A DNA stretch of 64,000 bases from Bryum argenteum (taxonomy: Eukaryota; Streptophyta; Bryopsida; Bryales; Bryaceae): assembly GCA_037043015.1 (NCBI GenBank), contig CM073322.1, forward strand, positions 28,814,864 through 28,878,863, written 5' to 3'. Positions 59,647 to 64,000 of the stretch are shown in pieces. Both the position numbers and the translations under genes were made by a program. Position 1 is the first letter of the stretch; each line of letters opens with the position of its first letter. The notes beneath the pieces are model-generated. The model was not told where the DNA came from, ran no database searches, and saw only the letters and a list, made by a program, of their open reading frames with translations.

Positions 59647-59880
59647 CCCTTAAACGTCAGACCCAGCCCGAGGGGTTGGGTTTTGTTTTGAGAGAATCTT
59701 GTTCATAACTTACACTCCATTATACCAAATGGAATTTTTAGAATTCCAAATTGAGCACCTTAAAGAGATCTATACTTTCTTAGAATAGAGCTCAAGCAAA
59801 TTAAAAATAGAATAATGCTAAAAATGGAGTTTAAAAGAGATTTTGGGTGTGGTATCAGGAAAGCATATGACGCTTAAGGG
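59647..59880. mobile_element. TTAA-flanked element, family G, complete
   Basis: 234 bp between TTAA 59643-59646 and TTAA 59881-59884. Ends CCCTTAAACGTCA and TGACGCTTAAGGG pair with one mismatch. The smallest of the TTAA elements. Confidence 0.85.
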
Positions 59881-59884
59881 TTAA

Positions 59885-60739
59885 CTAGGGAAGATTACAA
59901 AAAGATTGCAATTTTACATGATAATTAGTATAATTTCTTATTAGTATCATTGATCATAATATTCTCAAATGAATTTATTATTATTTTTTAAACTTAGTTG
60001 GTAAACTGTCATTGCAAAAAAATACCGTATTCTAAGGGAGGTATTCAATACTATACTGTTACATTTTTTAATTGTGTTGGTCTGTATTTGGGAAGTCTCA
60101 CACCGGATCTAGAACGCCAAGCCTGATCACCTCTGGCAAATGCAGAAAATGGAAACAATTGCTTATGTTGGTAAATTTTATGTGCATTTCCATCAAATCA
60201 AGTCAAAAAAGGATAATCACTTTTGTTGTCATTGTTTATGAAATTGACCCCTCAAAGTTGAGAAGAAGAGCATATTTAGGTCGTCGGTCCCATCTATATA
60301 TTTAGTGTCATGTCATAGGGGAAGCAAGGGAGAGCAAGTGTAGCGTGCGATTGGTCGATGTGAAGGCTTCGTTGTAAGATGGAAGGGTTTTTCCGGGCGA
60401 AGGAAGAATGTCCTTGCATGAAAGTGCGCCTCGAGAAACTCTATGGTGTTCGCGACTACTAATGCTCGTTTTTATGACCCAATTTCCGTCAGGCAGCGCA
60501 CGGCCACCCTCTGGTGCTCTTGCTGTTGCGCGCCCTGCTCTAGCTTTTGTGCGAAAATTTGGAGGCTACTAGTGCTCGAGCTCCTCACAACACAAGCCGA
60601 CCTACTTCCCTAATCCCTACTCGTAGCCTAACCTAGTGTGGCTTATCACCTACTTGCCCTAATTTAGTTAGATTGTTGAAACTTCAGAAATTTACCAGAA
60701 ATTGAGAATTTGCTTCTTTTCACATTTTGTTTCCGAACA
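59885..60739. other. Intergenic; GC-richer patch 60,300-60,620
   Basis: No gene supported. A GC-richer patch near 60,330-60,620 stands out from the AT-rich background but has no long frame. Confidence 0.4.
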
Positions 60740-60947
60740 CGTACTAAGGCATAAGAATCTAAAATTGACCACCATATCTCACAAATGAAGAATCAACAAT
60801 TCAATTTTAATATGCAAGTAAAATGTCAAGTTTAATGAGTTAAATCCTACTGTTGGATCTTCTAAATTATGCTTAGATGGTTTTTTTGGTCCCGAAGTAT
60901 GGTTTTTTAGAATTTAAGCAATCTTGCTTCAATGATTTTCAGGGGTT
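60740..60947. mobile_element. Decayed family C copy
   Basis: Family C core text (CTCACAAATGAAGAATCAACAA, split, and AAAATGTCAAGTTTAATGAG) and a right end CAGGGGTTAAATT; left end not found. Confidence 0.5.
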
Positions 60948-61298
60948 AAATTAATCCTTCTTCGATTGCCTTTTTTTAACTCTTTAACGCCAAGGGGTGT
61001 TTGGGCAAATCCTATTTTCTTTTGATTTTTTCCTTTGACCTTCTGATGAAATTTAAATACTTCAATTCAGTATCCAACCTTTTGAAACTAAAGTCAAATA
61101 ATGGCTTCAATTGTTGCAAGAATTTGCACAAACATTCAACGGTTGATGAAAACCATTATAATGTCAAACTCACAAGAATCAAACAGAAGTTTCAAATGTG
61201 ATGAGAGATCAAACATCTCTTGAATTTTAAAACCTTTATCAAGGGAATTTTAGATTTTAAGTCCAAAAAGGTTCCGGAAACCTTTGAAATTAAATTTA

Positions 61299-61301
<3 letters not shown>

Positions 61302-61342
<41 letters not shown>
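61302..61342. repeat. AT microsatellite
   Basis: AT repeat with one GT near the end. Confidence 0.95.
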
Positions 61343-61344
<2 letters not shown>

Positions 61345-61380
61345 TCTTTTCAAAATATGCACAACCACATCACTACTTAA

Positions 61381-62150
61381 CCCGTAAAGGAGAGTGGTTT
61401 AGAAACTGCCAAACTATCAAAATTGCCCTCTTTTGATGCAAGATGCAATTTTCTAATTTTTGACTCAAGTTGGAGTATGTAACCATAAAATCTAGTAGCT
61501 GACTTGTACATTTCTGTGTGCACCAGATCTTAGATCCAAATTCCTCATCATTTGTGACATCATAACATTCAAAGTTTATCAAGTTCATTGTCCCTTGTTG
61601 CAACAGGGGTTGACATGTTCCGTGAGCCTCAAATATCAATATTGAGAGAAAATTTGACATGAGTATGTTTGATTTCTTGTTCCTAAGTAAGTTATGTACA
61701 TGGCTAGCTAATTTTTAACCTCATAGGACTTATAAAACCTAGAGGAAAGCTTGATTTTTGACATGGAGGTATGTTGAAATTCAAATACAAAGGTAGGTCT
61801 TTGACAATGAAAAAGACATGTGAATAATTATTCAATCGGGGATGCAAACAACAAAATCATGTCTTGGTATCTGTTCTACATGCCCAAACAACAAAACTTG
61901 AAAAAAAATAAAAAAATAAAAAAAATAAAAAATATAAAAATTTTAAAAAAATTCTTAAGTTTTGGTGAATTTTTGAAGTTTCTACTATTTGATTGATTTT
62001 GAGCATATAAATGAGCATATACTGGAGTTTGGGCAGATTTCAAATAATGTGTTGAAACTTTGACCTTGGATATCTCCTAAAGTATGAGGAGTTTAGAAGA
62101 ACAACTTCATATTTTTATAATTAGTAACTGAGGAGAAGACGAGAGTAGAA
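61381..62150. mobile_element. Family F copy 3
   Basis: Starts CCCGTAAAGGAGAGTGG after TTAA (61377-61380). The interior matches 56,580-57,130 and 15,780-16,250. The right end is not clear because family B-like sequence follows. Confidence 0.55.
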
Positions 62151-62159
62151 CGTCCATTT

Positions 62160-62470
62160 TTGGGCTTCACTTGGCAAAGTGACCCAAGTAAAAAAGTTTA
62201 CCAATTTTACAAGAGAAGCCTCCAATAATTTTGAATACAATATTCACAATTCAAAAACTTTGGATGTTTATGATCTCCCAAATGATAAACATACAACATT
62301 CAACATTTTGGAACAGTAGCTAAAAATTGTCTTAGGTACAAGATATTACAGTTGGAAGTTTTAGAAGAAAACAGTAAAAAAATTGTCTGAGCCTTACTTC
62401 AATCAATCACCACAAGGTGATACAAAAAATGCAGTTTTGAAATTTGGAGGTCAAGAAACGCCTTGGGCCT
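62160..62470. mobile_element. Family B 3-prime fragment
   Basis: GTGACCCAAGTAAAAAAGTT to TAGGTACAAGATATTACAG matches the right half of family B; cut at 62,471 by the next element. Confidence 0.6.
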
Positions 62471-62473
62471 TTA

Positions 62474-62873
62474 GAGCATCCTCAGTTGGCCTGTTTTGGC
62501 CCACGCCAACGGTATCTGGCGGGGGCAACATCTCACGGCAGGGGCGAGTGGACACACTTTCCCGCCCTTGACCAAGCGGCTCCCTCCAAACCAGCTCCCG
62601 CTCTCGTCACATTGTTTTCCTCTTTGCCGTGAGAAAGAGTTCTCCCGGTAGAGTACTGACAGGGGCCACCATGGCACACGTAGTGGCAGGAAAGACATTG
62701 AAATCAGACCCGAGCCCTAATGCTTCGGCACGTGGCAGGGAAAATCCGTTCTCCGGGGAGGGTGGCGGGCGACCCATTGGACCCCGCTCACGGCACTTCT
62801 CCCCGCTCCTTCGAGGTCCTCCCTCCAAACGCCCATGCCGGAACCCTTTGGCGGGCCCCGACTGAGGATGCCC
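62474..62873. mobile_element. GAGCATC-type MITE, TTA duplication
   Basis: Ends GAGCATCCTCAGTTGG and CCGACTGAGGATGCCC; TTA at 62471-62473 and 62874-62876. Confidence 0.75.
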
Positions 62874-62909
62874 TTAGGGGGGTAATTCAAACAAGATAGA
62901 ATGTATAGG

Positions 62910-63021
62910 GGGAGGCCCTTTTGAGAGGGGCTCCCGTGATGGGAGGACCCGACAAGGAGGGCCGGGAGGCCCGACGAGGAGGATCCTCCCATCACGGGAG
63001 CCCCTCTCAAAAGGACCTCCC
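62910..63021. repeat. GC-rich stem-loop 2
   Basis: Arms of 41 bases (62,910-62,950 and 62,981-63,021) with two mismatches, sharing GAGAGGGGCTCCCGTGATGG. The 30-base loop holds GGGCCGGGAGGCCC and is followed by CCCGGGCGTAAAAACCCG. Confidence 0.9.
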
Positions 63022-63024
63022 CGG

Positions 63025-63175
63025 GCGTAAAAACCCGCGGGCAGCCCGGATGGTCAGCCTCACAGGGAGCCTCACAGGTATGCCTCACAGGGATCCCTGT
63101 GAGGTTATGGGAGGGACCTCACGGGTGTGAGGCTCCCTCAAATTCTATTGCATCCTTGCCCGCGGGTTTTTACGC
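63025..63175. repeat. Perfect 19-bp inverted repeat enclosing a CCTCACAGGG cluster
   Basis: GCGTAAAAACCCGCGGGCA at 63025-63043 and its exact reverse complement at 63157-63175. Between them CCTCACAGG occurs three times, with CCTGTGAGG and TGTGAGG facing the other way, so the interior can fold as well. CTAG follows at 63,175-63,178. Confidence 0.9.
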
Positions 63176-63509
63176 TAGAAGGATGTTGGAAAACACCGAC
63201 ACGCACTACCAAAAAAATTCCCATCTGTAACAGATGCTCTTTGGTAAAGTGGTCAATGACTGATGCTCTCTTGATCAAATCAAAACACACTAATATCTCT
63301 CCAACACTAATTAGTTTATTAGTAACTGTAACACAGAATCCCTGCTTGATTTCTGTACCATCACCCATTATAAACACAAATGGATAAGAACATAGTCCCT
63401 GAGAATCATGAAATGTGCACATAAAAAGAGTCTTCCCACAAACTGTTGCTTCAGTACACTAAATACTGTATTTAGTGTGAGACACTGTAATTGCAAACAT
63501 CACTGGGGA
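63176..63509. other. Intergenic, nothing recognised
   Basis: A 94-codon minus frame (63,138-63,422) has no recognisable domain. Confidence 0.4.
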
Positions 63510-63940
63510 GGGACGTTTTACATGGTGAGTCAAGGCCAACTAATCTCCAAGTCAGTTCACTCACATTTTGTCTGTGCCCTTTTGACTCCTTGGAGAGCAC
63601 ACTAATGTGGGGGCCAATTTTGTCATGTGCAAAGTCCTTGAGACCAATTTGTAAAAAGGAAAAACAAGGCTATGTGGCCAATTCGTATTATTAGCTACAT
63701 TATATGTTTTTGCTTTGTTCACAGTAAAATATATTTTTGTGAAATGATGAGATCAAGAGACTTCCATTCTTGTGTCTCCCAACTTTTGGAGTGGTCCATG
63801 TTGTAACTTGTTCCCCACCTATTACAATATAATTTCAGAAAATTGGTCTTGACTCCCCCTGTAAGGCCCTCATGGCCATTTTCAAGATTTCAACCAATCA
63901 CTAGAGAGGATTCGGCCATGAATTGACCTCATCAATGGCT
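63510..63940. mobile_element. Tourist-like MITE, family A copy 4, right end lost
   Basis: Starts GGGACGTTTTACATGGTGAG and follows 53,339-53,820. The terminal GTAAAGCGGCCC is missing, replaced by an AT stretch near 63,942. Confidence 0.75.
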
Positions 63941-64000
63941 TATATATATAAACCTACTCTATTAACACACTAAATGTAAACTCTCACACTAATCATGAAG

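Noticed and set aside
63157-63178. Helitron 3-prime end (hairpin plus CTAG)
   Set aside because: The hairpin partner is 113 bases away and no Helitron 5-prime TC end or helicase was seen.

Overview
The window looks like nuclear DNA of a land plant. It carries spliced genes with GT..AG introns for plastid proteins (pheophorbide a oxygenase, an OEP16-type outer-envelope channel, a green-lineage plastid membrane protein) and a plant-type bHLH factor, set among LINE, SINE and MITE-like repeats. Short introns, small genes and a dense field of short DNA elements would fit a seed-free plant (bryophyte, lycophyte or fern), but that is inference; the species cannot be fixed from the sequence alone.

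Layout. 1-6,430 is a decayed L1-type LINE on the minus strand; its ORF1 has three in-frame stops and its ORF2 a late frameshift. 6,430-21,500 holds no gene I can support, only repeats: Tourist-like elements with TTA/TAA duplications, a gap-free chain of elements at 9,163-10,871, TTAA-flanked elements, a G-run minisatellite, and a 310-bp inverted repeat pair just before the gene island. 21,800-34,200 is the gene island: a bHLH factor (+), OEP16 (-), PAO (+), a tentative small gene (-) and a plastid membrane protein (-). bHLH and OEP16 converge, OEP16 and PAO diverge from a shared 1-kb region, and PAO converges on the last two. From 34,200 to 64,000 the sequence is almost wholly nested short transposable elements, minisatellites and homopolymer or dinucleotide tracts.

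The genes share a plastid theme rather than an operon-like logic. OEP16 is an outer-envelope channel that has been linked to tetrapyrrole-dependent import, PAO opens the chlorophyll ring during chlorophyll breakdown at the inner envelope, and the 484-residue protein has a likely transit peptide and a membrane segment.

The most unusual signal is a set of at least six short element families (234 to about 1,600 bp, some lengths inflated by nested inserts) that begin TTAA-CCC and end GGG-TTAA. One nested copy has a paralogous empty site in this same window, showing that a single TTAA is the target. TTAA target sites with CCC/GGG ends are the hallmark of piggyBac-type cut-and-paste elements; no transposase for them is visible here. 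The second is a pair of GC-rich nested stem-loops sharing an apex motif and 3-prime flank (58,581-58,668 and 62,910-63,021). All exon models were built by hand from splice-site, phase and family-similarity reading and have no transcript support.
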